Shown: positions 26,263-35,436 of the stretch, one piece after another
Layout of the letters: every line of letters begins with the position of its first letter
Numbering within the stretch: position 1 is the first letter of the stretch
Source of the DNA: Bacteroides sp.
GTDB lineage: Bacteria; Bacteroidota; Bacteroidia; Bacteroidales; Muribaculaceae
NCBI GenBank assembly: GCA_014802045.1
Contig: JAAVDA010000006.1
Location: 1 to 42,413, forward strand
Length of the DNA stretch: 42,413 nt
Reading direction: 5' to 3'
The notes under the pieces: generated by a model
The model's database searches: none
The model's input: the letters and a program-made list of their open reading frames with translations, nothing else
Told to the model about the DNA's origin: nothing
Program-made: the position numbers and the translations under genes

Positions 26263-27650
26263 ACGCTGACTCACGACATAACTTCACCCATATCTACTTC
26301 ATCGGAGCCGGAGGCATCGGCATGGCGGCTCTCGAACGCTATTTCCTGAGCCGCGATATCGCTGTGGCCGGCTATGACCGCACACCGTCGGCACTCACTG
26401 AGGCGCTGACTGAAGAGGGTGTGAAAATAACATTCGGGGGAGAGCCGGAAGAGATACCCGCCGACTTCCGCAATCCGGCAACTACTCTTGTGGTCTACAC
26501 TCCGGCCGTGCCCAAATCGTTGCCGCTTTTCCGCTGGTTCCGCGAGGGAGGGTTCACAATCATGAAGCGTGCGAGACTGCTTGGTGAGGTGACCCGCACA
26601 TCAAAGGCTCTATGTTTCGCGGGTACCCACGGCAAGACCACCACATCGTCAATGGCCGCTCATCTGCTGCATTCGTCTGCGGCCGGATGCAACGCATTTC
26701 TCGGAGGAGTGCTGCGCAACTACGGAACAAACTTCCTGCTCAGCGCCACATCGCCATGGAGTGTAATCGAGGCCGATGAATATGACCGCTCTTTTCATCA
26801 TCTCCGTCCTCATATCGCAGTAATCACCTCTACCGACCCTGATCATCTCGACATCTACGGCACTGAAGAGGCGTATCTTGAGAGTTTCGCACATTTCACC
26901 GAACTCATACAGCCCGGTGGACACCTGATTGTCCACACCGGTCTGAGCCTTCGCCCGCGCCCGGCAGAGGGAGTGAGCCTGCACACCTATTCGCGTGACG
27001 CCGGCGATTTCCATGCCACCGACATTGTGCGCAAGGATGGACGCATCACTTTCACTTTCGTAACTCCCGACAGCTCCATAACCGGGATTGAACTCGGAGT
27101 GCCGGTGGAAATCAACATAGAAAATGCCATAGCCGCTCTTGCCGCGGTTTATCTCACCGGAGAGCTCACCCCCGAGATGGCACGAAGTGCCATGGCCTCA
27201 TTTATGGGACCTAAACGCCGCTTCGAGTATCATCTCCGTGAAGATGGACCGCAGGGACGGGCAATCATCGACGATTATGCCCATCACCCCGATGAACTGA
27301 AAGCATCGATCAGCTCAGTCAAGGCACTTTATCCCGGCCGTCATCTCACTGTGGCATTCCAGCCTCACCTCTATTCGCGCACCCGTGATTTTGCCCCTCA
27401 GTTTGCCGAAGCCCTCTCACTGGCCGACTCGGTGATACTTCTCGATATCTACCCTGCAAGAGAGCTTCCCATACCGGGAGTGACCTCAAAAATCATCTTT
27501 GACGAAATAAAATGCACGGACAAGATGATGATTGATAAGAAATCGTTGACCGATACGCTAAAAAGTCGTAACTTTGACATCCTGCTTACAGCAGGTGCCG
27601 GCGATATCGCCGATATGCTACCACAAATAGTTGCCAATGCAAGTAAATGA
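26259..27650 (+). CDS. murC: UDP-MurNAc:L-alanine ligase
   Basis: MurC attaches L-alanine to UDP-MurNAc, the first step of stem peptide assembly. The 463-residue product has an N-terminal nucleotide-binding domain (FIGAGGIGMAALERYFL), the P-loop GTHGKTTT at 122-129, EADEYDRSF in the central domain and IDDYAHHPDELKASI in the C-terminal domain, all MurC-specific. Overlaps of four bases on both sides (ATGA) tie it to murG and ftsQ. Confidence 0.97.
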   Translation: MNADSRHNFTHIYFIGAGGIGMAALERYFLSRDIAVAGYDRTPSALTEALTEEGVKITFGGEPEEIPADFRNPATTLVVYTPAVPKSLPLFRWFREGGFTIMKRARLLGEVTRTSKALCFAGTHGKTTTSSMAAHLLHSSAAGCNAFLGGVLRNYGTNFLLSATSPWSVIEADEYDRSFHHLRPHIAVITSTDPDHLDIYGTEEAYLESFAHFTELIQPGGHLIVHTGLSLRPRPAEGVSLHTYSRDAGDFHATDIVRKDGRITFTFVTPDSSITGIELGVPVEINIENAIAALAAVYLTGELTPEMARSAMASFMGPKRRFEYHLREDGPQGRAIIDDYAHHPDELKASISSVKALYPGRHLTVAFQPHLYSRTRDFAPQFAEALSLADSVILLDIYPARELPIPGVTSKIIFDEIKCTDKMMIDKKSLTDTLKSRNFDILLTAGAGDIADMLPQIVANASK

Positions 27651-28585
27651 AATCGCGCTCTAACAACTCCGACAGCCCACGCCCTGCCACACGCAGAGGC
27701 TCAATAGTTCCCGGTCTGGTTTCGATCGGGCTGGCTGTCTATCTGGTTGTTGCGCTGGTTTTCGCTACCCGTGCCGGAGCAGAACGCACTTGCACCGGCC
27801 TCCGGATTGCAGTGAACGACACAGCAGCATTCCGCTTCGTGACTCCCGCCGAACTCGCCCGCGAACTTGGTGAACTCCCCTCGGCAGCCACCGGAATGCG
27901 TCTCACCGACATCAATACCGACAGCATCGAGCAGCTTCTTGCCGCTATCGATAAGATCGAAGATGCAAGAGTGGTGCGTCTGTCGGACGGAGAAGTGCTC
28001 ATCACAGTCAATCCCATGCACCCGGTTGCAAGAATATTTGACGGCACCTCTTCCTACTATATAAACCGTCAGGGCAAACGCATATCGGCATCGGCCCGCT
28101 ATCACGTAGATGTGCCCCTGATTCTGGGTCATTTCAACGACTCGGTTTTCTCTCCTCTGCAACTCCTTCCACTCGTGGACTACATAGCCGCCGACTCTCT
28201 CTGGAACTCTCTTGTGTCGATGATCAAGGTAGATTCGCCCACGGATATCCTTCTCGTGCCTATAGTGCGCGGCCAGATTATCAATTTCGGCGAGCCCAAA
28301 GATTTCGATAGCAAGTTCTCCCGGCTCCGGCGTGCATATACTGAAATCCTGCCCGTGAAAGGATGGAATTTCTACGACACCATATCCGTGAAATGGGGCG
28401 GCCAGATTGTTGCCACACGACGGCACAAGCAATTGCCGCGACCGCGCTTTCTGACCGAAACCGACGATGATGCCGACGACATCACGACCATGCAAGTGGC
28501 CGAAAACGTGGCTCCAGGCCAAGCTCTCCCTGGCAAAAAAGCAAAAAACGACCGACCCATTCCCGCTGCAAAAAAACAAGAATAA
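27647..28585 (+). CDS. ftsQ: Cell division protein FtsQ
   Basis: A 312-residue bitopic protein in the ftsQ position. It has a basic cytoplasmic tail, one membrane span (about residues 22-40), a POTRA-like region (about 50-130, with IEDARVVRLSDGEVLITVNPMHPVARIF split in typical FtsQ fashion) and a beta domain ending in NFYDTISVKWGGQIVATR. After that comes a low-complexity Asp-rich then Lys/Pro-rich tail of about 50 residues. FtsQ links the early divisome to FtsL and FtsB. It overlaps murC by four bases; ftsA follows after 10 bases. Confidence 0.9.
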   Translation: MKSRSNNSDSPRPATRRGSIVPGLVSIGLAVYLVVALVFATRAGAERTCTGLRIAVNDTAAFRFVTPAELARELGELPSAATGMRLTDINTDSIEQLLAAIDKIEDARVVRLSDGEVLITVNPMHPVARIFDGTSSYYINRQGKRISASARYHVDVPLILGHFNDSVFSPLQLLPLVDYIAADSLWNSLVSMIKVDSPTDILLVPIVRGQIINFGEPKDFDSKFSRLRRAYTEILPVKGWNFYDTISVKWGGQIVATRRHKQLPRPRFLTETDDDADDITTMQVAENVAPGQALPGKKAKNDRPIPAAKKQE

Positions 28586-28595
28586 ATTACCCCTT

Positions 28596-29921
28596 ATGGA
28601 CGACATAAATCTTATCGCAATCGAAATCGGCAGCTCCAAAATAAAAGGAGCCATCGGAAGCGTTGACTCCCACGGTATTCTGACCGTAAAGGCCGTAGAG
28701 GAAATGCCCCTCAGCGAGAGCGTGCGCTATGGTCAGCTCAGCAATGTTGCCATGGCGGCCACAACCATGCGCAATATCATCCAGAAAATCGAAAACCGCA
28801 TGGCAGCCACAGATAAGAGCCGTGCCCCCCGAAAGGTGGAGAAGGTTTATGTGGCCGTAGGCGGCCGCTCTCTCTTTGCTGTCACCCATGAGGTTAACCG
28901 CTCTCTTCCTGCCGACTCCGAGGTAACTCCCGAAATCATCACCGCGCTCAAGCGGGAGGCTCATGGTGCGGGAGTGCCGGAAAGAGACGTGCTGTGTGTG
29001 GAACCGCGCGAATTCATTATCGACAATACGAGAGCCGACCGTCCCGTAGGGATGTATGGATCAAGCATCCGTATGGTAGCCAACCTCATTGCCTGCCGGC
29101 CTCAGATGAAAAACAATCTGCCCAGACTTTTTGAGGATAAACTGAAACTTAAGGTGAATACCTATGTGGTGCGTCAGCTTGCTATAGCCGATCTCGTGCT
29201 CAGCAACGATGAGCGCAAGCTTGGATGCATGCTTGTGGACTTCGGTGCCGAGACCACCACAGTGTCGGTGTATAAGCACGGTAGCCTCCAGTATCTCGCC
29301 ACCCTCCCGATGGGTTCCCGCAACATAACCCGCGATATAACGGCCCTCAACTGCGTGGAGGAAGACGCCGAGAATCTCAAGAAGAACTATGGCAACGCAT
29401 ATCCCGATTCTCCTTCGGGCACAGACGATGTGAAGTTTACCGACCTCAACAACTATATATCTCATCGTGCGTTTGAGATAATAAAAAATATCCAGAAACA
29501 GCTCGAATATGCCGGTTTCACTCATTCCGAGCTGCCCGCCGGCATAATCATTGTGGGTGGCGGAGCAAAACTCAACGGCTTCAACCGCCGGCTTGAGGAG
29601 ACCACCAAACTCCCGGTGCGTCAGGGCAACGCCGTGGCTCAGGGAGTGCGCATAGCCGAGGGACGTATTGCCCCCGCAGACAGTGTGGATGTAATCTCCA
29701 TACTGCTTCATGCGGCCAAAAACGACCCTCAGGAGTGTCTCTCCGAGCCGGAACCGCTTCCCACCGATCTTCAGCCTGAACCCGAACCGGAGCCGGAAAA
29801 ACCCGCCAAACAGAAATCGGGCTTCTTAAAAGATGTCTGGAAAGGCTTCCGAAGAGCAATCATTGATGATATACCCACCGACCCCGACGGTGTGGATCTC
29901 GGCGATGACGAGGACGCTTAA
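28596..29921 (+). CDS. ftsA: Cell division protein FtsA
   Basis: FtsA is an actin-like ATPase that tethers FtsZ to the membrane. Starting at ATG 28596 gives 441 residues opening with the phosphate-1 loop NLIAIEIGSSKIKGAIG; an in-frame ATG at 28467 lies inside ftsQ and is rejected. The SHS2-type 1C subdomain and a phosphate-2 loop (MLVDFGAETTTVSVYKHG) are visible, as is IIVGGGAKLNG near residue 320. The C-terminus has a Pro/Glu-rich linker, an amphipathic helix (GFLKDVWKGFRRAI) suited to membrane binding, and then about 20 acidic residues. In E. coli the helix is at the very end. Confidence 0.95.
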   Translation: MDDINLIAIEIGSSKIKGAIGSVDSHGILTVKAVEEMPLSESVRYGQLSNVAMAATTMRNIIQKIENRMAATDKSRAPRKVEKVYVAVGGRSLFAVTHEVNRSLPADSEVTPEIITALKREAHGAGVPERDVLCVEPREFIIDNTRADRPVGMYGSSIRMVANLIACRPQMKNNLPRLFEDKLKLKVNTYVVRQLAIADLVLSNDERKLGCMLVDFGAETTTVSVYKHGSLQYLATLPMGSRNITRDITALNCVEEDAENLKKNYGNAYPDSPSGTDDVKFTDLNNYISHRAFEIIKNIQKQLEYAGFTHSELPAGIIIVGGGAKLNGFNRRLEETTKLPVRQGNAVAQGVRIAEGRIAPADSVDVISILLHAAKNDPQECLSEPEPLPTDLQPEPEPEPEKPAKQKSGFLKDVWKGFRRAIIDDIPTDPDGVDLGDDEDA

Positions 29922-29985
29922 TTCCTCTCCAATTTAACAATAGCTTAACTCACTCTACTACAAATTCTCTTCACACTGACACCAC

Positions 29986-31335
29986 ATGGACGAAGAAAAC
30001 AACATATATTCCGATCTCGGAGCCGACGACCTCGCTGAGAAATTTGACAGCCAGCTTGCCAACGATGAGCGCGGCAAGATTGTGATCAAGGCCATCGGCG
30101 TTGGCGGTGGCGGCAGCAATGCCGTGAACCATATGTATAAGCAGGACATTGCCCAGCTGCAGTGTATTGTGCTCAATACCGACCGTCAGGCTCTGCTCAC
30201 CTCTCCCGTCCCCAACAAAGTGCTGATTGGTTCCGGGCGCGGTGCCGGGGGTGTGCCCGAAAAGGCTCGCCTTGCCGCTGAAGACGACATTAACAAAATA
30301 CGCGCTCTGCTGACCGACGACACTTGCATGGTGTTTATCACCGCCGGCATGGGCGGAGGCACCGGCACGGGAGCGGCTCCTGTTGTGGCGCAGGCGGCCC
30401 GCGAAAAGGATATCCTCACTATCGGCATCGTCACCATCCCCTTCTTTTTTGAGGGCGATAAGAAAATCGAAATGGCGATGCAAGGCGCCGATGAGATGCG
30501 CAAGTATGTGGATTCGTTGCTTATTATCAACAATGAGCGCCTTACTGAAATCTACGGTGGACTATCATTTATCAACGGCTTCGCAAAATCTGACGAAACT
30601 CTCTCTATGGCTGCACGCTCAATCTCCGAGCTCATCACCGGCGAGGGATATATAAACCTTGACTTCGAGGATGTCAACACGACTCTGCGCAACGGTGGAG
30701 CCGCCATCATCTCTACCGGTTATGGCGAGGGTGAAGACCGTGTGACCAAGGCCATCAAGGATGCACTCTACTCTCCGCTGCTGCGCAACCGCGATATAAT
30801 GGGGGCGAAGCGACTGCTGTTTAATCTCTACTTTTCGCGTGATGCCAAGCAGGAATTCGTAATGTCGGAGATGCAGGAATTCACCGATTTCGTGCAGGGA
30901 ATCGACAACGGTGTGGAAGTGATCTGGGGAGTGAAATTCGACGAAACTCTCGGAGACCAGGTGAAGGTGACTATTCTTGCCGCCGGATTTGAAGTGACAA
31001 TCCGCGAGGAAGAGGACGAACTCCGCCGCCAGGCTCAGCCTAAGGCACGTCCGAAGAAGACCACCGACTCGCCCATGGTTTCCACAATCAGAGACCGCAT
31101 AAGCCAGGAATATGGCGCAAGCGTGGAGAAATATCGCACCAATTATATCATCCTCACTCCGGGTGAGATGGACAATGATATGATTATCGACGTGCTTGAA
31201 AAAATACCCGCCTACAACCGCGAGAAGAAGATTATCGAAGATATCAGACGTGCCACAGCGGCTGCCGCTGGTCGCCGCGACACAGTGGTGCGAAAACCGG
31301 GCGAAGGCACAAGCATTACTTTCGGTGAGGAATAA
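29986..31335 (+). CDS. ftsZ: Cell division GTPase FtsZ
   Basis: FtsZ polymerises into the Z ring. The 449-residue protein has an acidic N-terminal extension of about 20 residues, then AIGVGGGGSNAVNHM, the tubulin signature GGGTGTG at 123-129 and the synergy-loop region with NRDIMGAKRLLFNLYFSRD. After the core (about residue 340) comes a basic, charged linker. An IPAYNR motif at 407-412 looks like the conserved C-terminal peptide that binds FtsA, followed by 37 more residues. It is the last plus-strand dcw gene, 64 bases after ftsA. Confidence 0.97.
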   Translation: MDEENNIYSDLGADDLAEKFDSQLANDERGKIVIKAIGVGGGGSNAVNHMYKQDIAQLQCIVLNTDRQALLTSPVPNKVLIGSGRGAGGVPEKARLAAEDDINKIRALLTDDTCMVFITAGMGGGTGTGAAPVVAQAAREKDILTIGIVTIPFFFEGDKKIEMAMQGADEMRKYVDSLLIINNERLTEIYGGLSFINGFAKSDETLSMAARSISELITGEGYINLDFEDVNTTLRNGGAAIISTGYGEGEDRVTKAIKDALYSPLLRNRDIMGAKRLLFNLYFSRDAKQEFVMSEMQEFTDFVQGIDNGVEVIWGVKFDETLGDQVKVTILAAGFEVTIREEEDELRRQAQPKARPKKTTDSPMVSTIRDRISQEYGASVEKYRTNYIILTPGEMDNDMIIDVLEKIPAYNREKKIIEDIRRATAAAAGRRDTVVRKPGEGTSITFGEE

Positions 31336-31346
31336 GCCGCCCATAG

Positions 31347-31371
31347 GGAGTGTCAGCTTCGCTGATACTCC
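31347..31371. terminator. Hairpin between convergent ftsZ and the AraC-type gene
   Basis: GGAGTGTCAGC (31347-31357) and GCTGATACTCC (31361-31371) pair with one wobble around a TTC loop. The hairpin overlaps the last codons of the minus-strand AraC-type gene and lies 11 bases after the ftsZ stop. No T-tract follows on either strand, so termination is only suspected. Confidence 0.45.
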
Positions 31372-32255
31372 GTTGGGCTCATACCGGTGATGTGCTTGAA
31401 ATATTTGCCGAAAGATGATTGGTTGGAAAAATTAAGCTCATATGCAATCTGCTGCACATTCTTTCCTGAGAATCGCAGCAGATTTTTTGCTTCCAGAATA
31501 ACGAACTCATCTATCCAGTCGGCTGCACTGCGCCCTGTGGCTTCCTTTATGAGCAGCGATAGATATTTAGGGGTGATGAAGAGTTTACCCGCATAAAAGG
31601 CCACAGAACGCTCCTGACGGTGATAGCGGTGGATAAGGCCCATGAAATCTTTCACATAGTTTGAACGACGTGAGCGCTGGTGGTCGGTCTTCACTCTCTC
31701 ACTCTGATGGTTTTTCACAAACTGCATGAGCTGATAGACTGTGGCCGCAATAAGATTGCGCGATATGCCTCTCACGTAGAGTGGGTCGGCATTATTGAGG
31801 GTGTTGAAATGAATCATGTTGAGATAATTCCGTATAAGCGTGACCTCTTCATCAGTGAGACCCATAGTGGGCATAGGGTCAGGAGCCACCTTTACAGAAT
31901 AGAGCAGATTCACATCAAGATTTATATCGCGAAGAAAGTCTGGAGAGATAATGAGCAGGTAAGCATCAGTTGATTCATCACTTATGGCCCGCAGCTGCAC
32001 AAGGCTGTCGGGGCCAACGGTAAGAATTGTATTGGTCTTCACCTCATATCTTGACAGGTTGACATCCATATCCAGTTCTCCTCCCACTGTGAGCAATATC
32101 GTCAGACCGCTTACTCTCACCGGCACTTCCAACTGAAGATTTCGGATGCCGCTATCAACCAGATGGGCAAACAGATAGTCGCTCCCGAACCTGCTGAATT
32201 CCGAAGAATACTCTTCAAGCATCTCAAGGTCGGATAAAAAGAATGTCTTTTCCAT
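31353..32255 (-). CDS. AraC-family transcriptional regulator
   Basis: A 300-residue regulator. The N-terminal 190 residues form a cupin-like sensor region without close match in my memory (strands around LEVPVRVSGLTILLTVGGEL and NTILTVGPDSLVQLRAI). The C-terminal 100 residues are a standard AraC/XylS double helix-turn-helix: FYAGKLFITPKYLSLLIKEA and then VQQIAYELNFSNQSSFGKYF with the family ending GMSPTEYQRS. Such Bacteroidetes proteins commonly respond to small ligands. It faces ftsZ and lies beside, but on the same strand as, the export/queuosine operon; its targets are unknown. A -7 box lies just upstream. Confidence 0.93.
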   Translation of the reverse strand: MEKTFFLSDLEMLEEYSSEFSRFGSDYLFAHLVDSGIRNLQLEVPVRVSGLTILLTVGGELDMDVNLSRYEVKTNTILTVGPDSLVQLRAISDESTDAYLLIISPDFLRDINLDVNLLYSVKVAPDPMPTMGLTDEEVTLIRNYLNMIHFNTLNNADPLYVRGISRNLIAATVYQLMQFVKNHQSERVKTDHQRSRRSNYVKDFMGLIHRYHRQERSVAFYAGKLFITPKYLSLLIKEATGRSAADWIDEFVILEAKNLLRFSGKNVQQIAYELNFSNQSSFGKYFKHITGMSPTEYQRS

Positions 32256-32274
32256 ATGCTGATACTATTTGGGG

Positions 32275-32282
32275 CAAATATA
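32275..32282 (-). promoter_or_regulatory. -7 promoter box for the AraC-type gene
   Basis: Read on the minus strand the sequence is TATATTTG, matching TAnnTTTG, 19 bases before the ATG at 32255. A partial -33 match (GTTG, 32307-32304) stands 21 bases upstream. Confidence 0.5.
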
Positions 32283-32386
32283 CCAAAAAAACGCCACAAA
32301 AGTCAACAGAAAGACTATTTATTTCTAATAATTACCAACGGGAAAACTTAGGAGTTGCCCTCTTTGGCACACTTGATGATGCCGCT

Positions 32387-33034
32387 CTATTTCTTTTCCA
32401 GCAGAGCGGAGGCTTCGGCAAGGGCTGTTTCACGTTCGAGACATGTGGCGCAGCGGCCGCAGGGAGGCACGGTGCCTTTATAGCATGAATAAGTGAGGGA
32501 ATAGTCCACTCCAAGACTCAATCCGCGCCGTGCAATCTCGGTTTTGGTGAGATTGGTGTAGGGTGCCCGCAACTCGACGGGAAGATATGTTCCAGCCTGA
32601 ATGGCACTGTTCATGGCAGTGATAAAACCCGGCCGACAGTCGGGATAGATGGCATGGTCACCGCCATGGTTGGCAATCATTACTGCTTTAAGCCCTCTGC
32701 TCTCGGCAAGTCCGGCTGCGATGGAAAGCATGATTCCATTACGGAATGGAACGACAGTGGAGGTCATGTTGGTATCAGCATAGTGCCCCTCGGGAATAGC
32801 CTCAGCTCCTCTGAGCAGAGAGCTTTCAAAATACTGTGACATGAAGGCAAGATCAATCTCAATGAGCTCTATACCGAGCATAGCACACTGCCGGCGGGCG
32901 CATTCGGCTTCAAGAGGATTATGATTGGCACCGTAGCTGAAATTCACAGCAAGGGCTATGGAAGATTTATATTCATGGAGCATGGTGGTGGAGTCCATGC
33001 CGCCGGACAACACTATCAGGGCATCTTTTATCAT
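32387..33034 (-). CDS. queC: 7-cyano-7-deazaguanine synthase
   Basis: QueC converts 7-carboxy-7-deazaguanine to preQ0 with ATP and ammonia, in the queuosine pathway. The 215 residues include the ATP pyrophosphatase P-loop SGGMDS (residues 9-14), [16 protein letters not shown] in the middle, and the C-terminal zinc cysteines in [16 protein letters not shown]. The start overlaps the queF stop by four bases, and the gene is the last of the minus-strand operon. queD and queE are not in the window. Confidence 0.97.
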   Translation of the reverse strand: MIKDALIVLSGGMDSTTMLHEYKSSIALAVNFSYGANHNPLEAECARRQCAMLGIELIEIDLAFMSQYFESSLLRGAEAIPEGHYADTNMTSTVVPFRNGIMLSIAAGLAESRGLKAVMIANHGGDHAIYPDCRPGFITAMNSAIQAGTYLPVELRAPYTNLTKTEIARRGLSLGVDYSLTYSCYKGTVPPCGRCATCLERETALAEASALLEKK

Positions 33035-33519
33035 GACCGAGAGAACGAGTCAAAGTTGTTGGGAAAAACATCGAGGAGTCTGCGACGAACCATTTCCTGG
33101 TGTTCCTGATCGCCATAATTGGCAAAGGGATAGATTGCAATGCCTCCACGTGGAGTGAAGATTCCTTTTACCTCAAGGTAACGAGGGTTCATAAGTCGCA
33201 CAAGATCTTTCATGATTATGTTGATACAGTCTTCATGGAAGTCTCCGTGATTACGAAAGCTGAAGAGGTAGAGCTTCAGGCTCTTGCTCTCTACCATTAG
33301 CTGTCGAGGAATATAATTGATGATTATTTTTGCGAAATCGGGCTGGCCGGTCTTTGGGCAGAGCGAGGTGAACTCCGGACACATGAATGTGACCAGATAT
33401 TCGTTTTCGGGGTGCTTGTTAGGGAAAGTTTCGAGAATTTCGGGGGAATAGCGGTCAGGGTAGCTCACAGATGTGTTGCCGAGAAGGCTTATACCCTGAA
33501 GTTCGTTGTCTTGTCGCAT
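33031..33519 (-). CDS. queF: NADPH-dependent preQ0 reductase QueF
   Basis: QueF reduces the nitrile of preQ0 to preQ1. The 162-residue length marks the unimodular (YkvM-like) subfamily. The catalytic cysteine lies in [13 protein letters not shown], and the QueF motif [21 protein letters not shown], broken here only for length, is fully present, with the NADPH-contacting residues. It lies 10 bases after the glucosaminidase gene and overlaps queC, so it probably shares the polysaccharide-export transcript. Confidence 0.97.
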   Translation of the reverse strand: MRQDNELQGISLLGNTSVSYPDRYSPEILETFPNKHPENEYLVTFMCPEFTSLCPKTGQPDFAKIIINYIPRQLMVESKSLKLYLFSFRNHGDFHEDCINIIMKDLVRLMNPRYLEVKGIFTPRGGIAIYPFANYGDQEHQEMVRRRLLDVFPNNFDSFSRS

Positions 33520-33529
33520 AGTGTGAGGT

Positions 33530-34267
33530 TTAGTTGGTCTGAAATTTTACCATGTCGGCAAATAGTCCCATAATTCTGTCGGCATAATGGTCGTTTGCCG
33601 CCCATCGGCGGTTTAGTCCGGACCATGTTGGGGCTATGCCTCTCATCACTCTTGAGAAGCGGGGGTCTACCAATTTTTCTCCTTTCGGAAGAGGAAAAGA
33701 GGTTGCATAAGCATAAAGGTGCTGAATCTGAGCAGTGACCCCCTCCTCAACAGTAGGAAAGGAATGGCCCTTGAGGCCAAGCTGCGTGACGCCAAGCCCA
33801 CAGAAATTATTTTGAGAAAGAGTGACAGCCGTGCCACCCGTGAAGCGGAACCAACCAGTCTCAAGAATCGACTGGCAGAGAGCTATGTCGCCCCTGACAC
33901 CATAACGACGACCGATTTCGTAGAACGCTTCGGCAATTTCGCGGGGGAATTCAGGATTGCGTGCGGCCACAAATCTATACATCTGCTCGGCATCAATCTC
34001 AGGTTCGCCCATGATAGGAGTGTTGATTCCAAGGGAGACCGCAGTCTTAGCTTTCTGTTTCTTCGGTTCCGGTGATGGTGAGGCAGGTTCCGGAGTAAGA
34101 GATGGTTGGGAGAGAGTTTCTTCAGAGTGGAAAATCATGTCATCGGGGATGACAATTGTGTCGGTGTGGATTTTTTTGAGGGGGCGTGCAATACGTGTGC
34201 GCCTCTGAGCCTCTGCCGATGAGCAGAGACTCAGAAGGGCAAGCATAAGCATTAACCACCTACGCAT
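33530..34267 (-). CDS. Secreted GH73-type N-acetylglucosaminidase
   Basis: A 245-residue secreted protein with a signal peptide (about residues 1-20, cut near SSAEA), a Pro/Ser/Lys-rich linker (about 50-75) and a glucosaminidase domain (about 95-245). The likely catalytic Glu is in [11 protein letters not shown], followed by [10 protein letters not shown] and late aromatic residues typical of GH73 and related enzymes that cut the glycan strands of peptidoglycan. Its start overlaps the stop of the Wzz-like gene by one base (TAATG), which suggests coupled translation. A job in opening the wall for the export complex is inference; general cell wall turnover is the alternative. Confidence 0.87.
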   Translation of the reverse strand: MRRWLMLMLALLSLCSSAEAQRRTRIARPLKKIHTDTIVIPDDMIFHSEETLSQPSLTPEPASPSPEPKKQKAKTAVSLGINTPIMGEPEIDAEQMYRFVAARNPEFPREIAEAFYEIGRRYGVRGDIALCQSILETGWFRFTGGTAVTLSQNNFCGLGVTQLGLKGHSFPTVEEGVTAQIQHLYAYATSFPLPKGEKLVDPRFSRVMRGIAPTWSGLNRRWAANDHYADRIMGLFADMVKFQTN

Positions 34268-35427
34268 TATTTCCCATTAGATGTGGGAGCTGTAGCGGAA
34301 TTTTCGCCGGAGTTCTCGGTCTTTATAGCCGTCTTGAAACTTCTCACGATATCACGTCCGAACAAGACCCAGGCAGACGCTGCCACTATAGCAAGAAATA
34401 CACACCCGACAAGAATGAGCATCTTGGAGGGTTTTGAGGGTGTCAGAGGCACAGTGGCCGGCTGGACGATGGTATAAACCGGAGTTATCTCCTGCACTTT
34501 AGCTTTAGCAATCTGGAGCTGCTGGGCAGTAGTGTTGTAGAGATTGAAGGCCAGCGACATTTCATTCTGCAGGCGTTCTTCCTCTGTGCGCATTGACTGA
34601 AGGATAATACCTTTGTTTTTGTCGGTGTAGTTTGCATAACGCTGCTGAGCGGCATAATAGTCATCTCTGGCCTCGTCGTTGAGTTTTTGAGCGTATTCAA
34701 GGTCGGCACGAGCCTTATTGGTACGGTAATTGACCACATATTTTTTCAGGCGCTCGGCAACGGTGTCGGCAAGCATGGCAGAAACCATAGGATCCTGCAT
34801 AGTGACGCTGATAGAGATGGTGGATGTTTTGCCATTCACATCAACACTGACTCTTTGAGCGAGAGCTGCAGCAATCCCGTTTTCCTCAGGTGTGAGCCTG
34901 AAGAGATTGGGCTCAGCATTATCATCGGTGGCCGGAGCGTCTGTGAAAAGCGACATTATTCCTCCGATGATTCTACCGGGGAGAGAGGTGATGACACTCC
35001 ACCAGGGTGTGGAAATATCGTTTTTGATATATTCGCGAACCGTCTCACTCTTATCGCCCTTGATATTTGTGACTTTAACGTCAAACAGTTCGATACTAAA
35101 TGGGAGAGATGAAACGATATCCGGATAGAGTTGAGGGCTTACAGCATCCTTACCACCACCGGAACTCATGGAGATACCGGCCATGGCAGCGAGTGCCCCG
35201 AGATTGCCGGCGGATGTTCCTTGCCCGGTTGATTCCGGTGCAAGTCGGATTTCTGTGGTATATTCCTTCGGTATGGAAAATGCTATTATAATCCCGGCAA
35301 CAGCGCCGAGTATAGCCCACTTGATTATGAGACGACGGCTGTCCCACAGCTTTTTTGCAAGTTCAAGCAGGTCTATCTCCTGTTCGTCGTCAATATCCTG
35401 ACGTGGGTCGATGGAATTTTCCTTCAT
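34267..35427 (-). CDS. Wzz-type polysaccharide chain-length/co-polymerase protein
   Basis: A 386-residue inner-membrane protein with the Wzz layout: a short cytoplasmic N-terminus, one membrane span (about residues 36-53), a large periplasmic part with a coiled coil (about 230-305) and a second span (336-356) preceded by a Pro-rich TPSKPSK stretch. The C-terminal tail of 30 residues is too short for a BY-kinase domain. A Gly/Ala/Ser-rich segment near 90-115 is typical of Bacteroidetes members. It sits between the SLBB exporter (9-base gap) and the glucosaminidase. It probably controls chain length or contacts the export protein. Confidence 0.88.
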   Translation of the reverse strand: MKENSIDPRQDIDDEQEIDLLELAKKLWDSRRLIIKWAILGAVAGIIIAFSIPKEYTTEIRLAPESTGQGTSAGNLGALAAMAGISMSSGGGKDAVSPQLYPDIVSSLPFSIELFDVKVTNIKGDKSETVREYIKNDISTPWWSVITSLPGRIIGGIMSLFTDAPATDDNAEPNLFRLTPEENGIAAALAQRVSVDVNGKTSTISISVTMQDPMVSAMLADTVAERLKKYVVNYRTNKARADLEYAQKLNDEARDDYYAAQQRYANYTDKNKGIILQSMRTEEERLQNEMSLAFNLYNTTAQQLQIAKAKVQEITPVYTIVQPATVPLTPSKPSKMLILVGCVFLAIVAASAWVLFGRDIVRSFKTAIKTENSGENSATAPTSNGK

Positions 35428-35436
35428 GCTTTCAGC

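Noticed and set aside
28467-28595. Early ATG for ftsA
   Set aside because: It would overlap ftsQ by over 100 bases and add 43 Lys/Pro-rich residues before the normal FtsA N-terminus.
27701-28654. Long minus-strand open frame opposite ftsQ
   Set aside because: It is antisense to ftsQ, has no promoter box or family resemblance, and has shadow-like composition.
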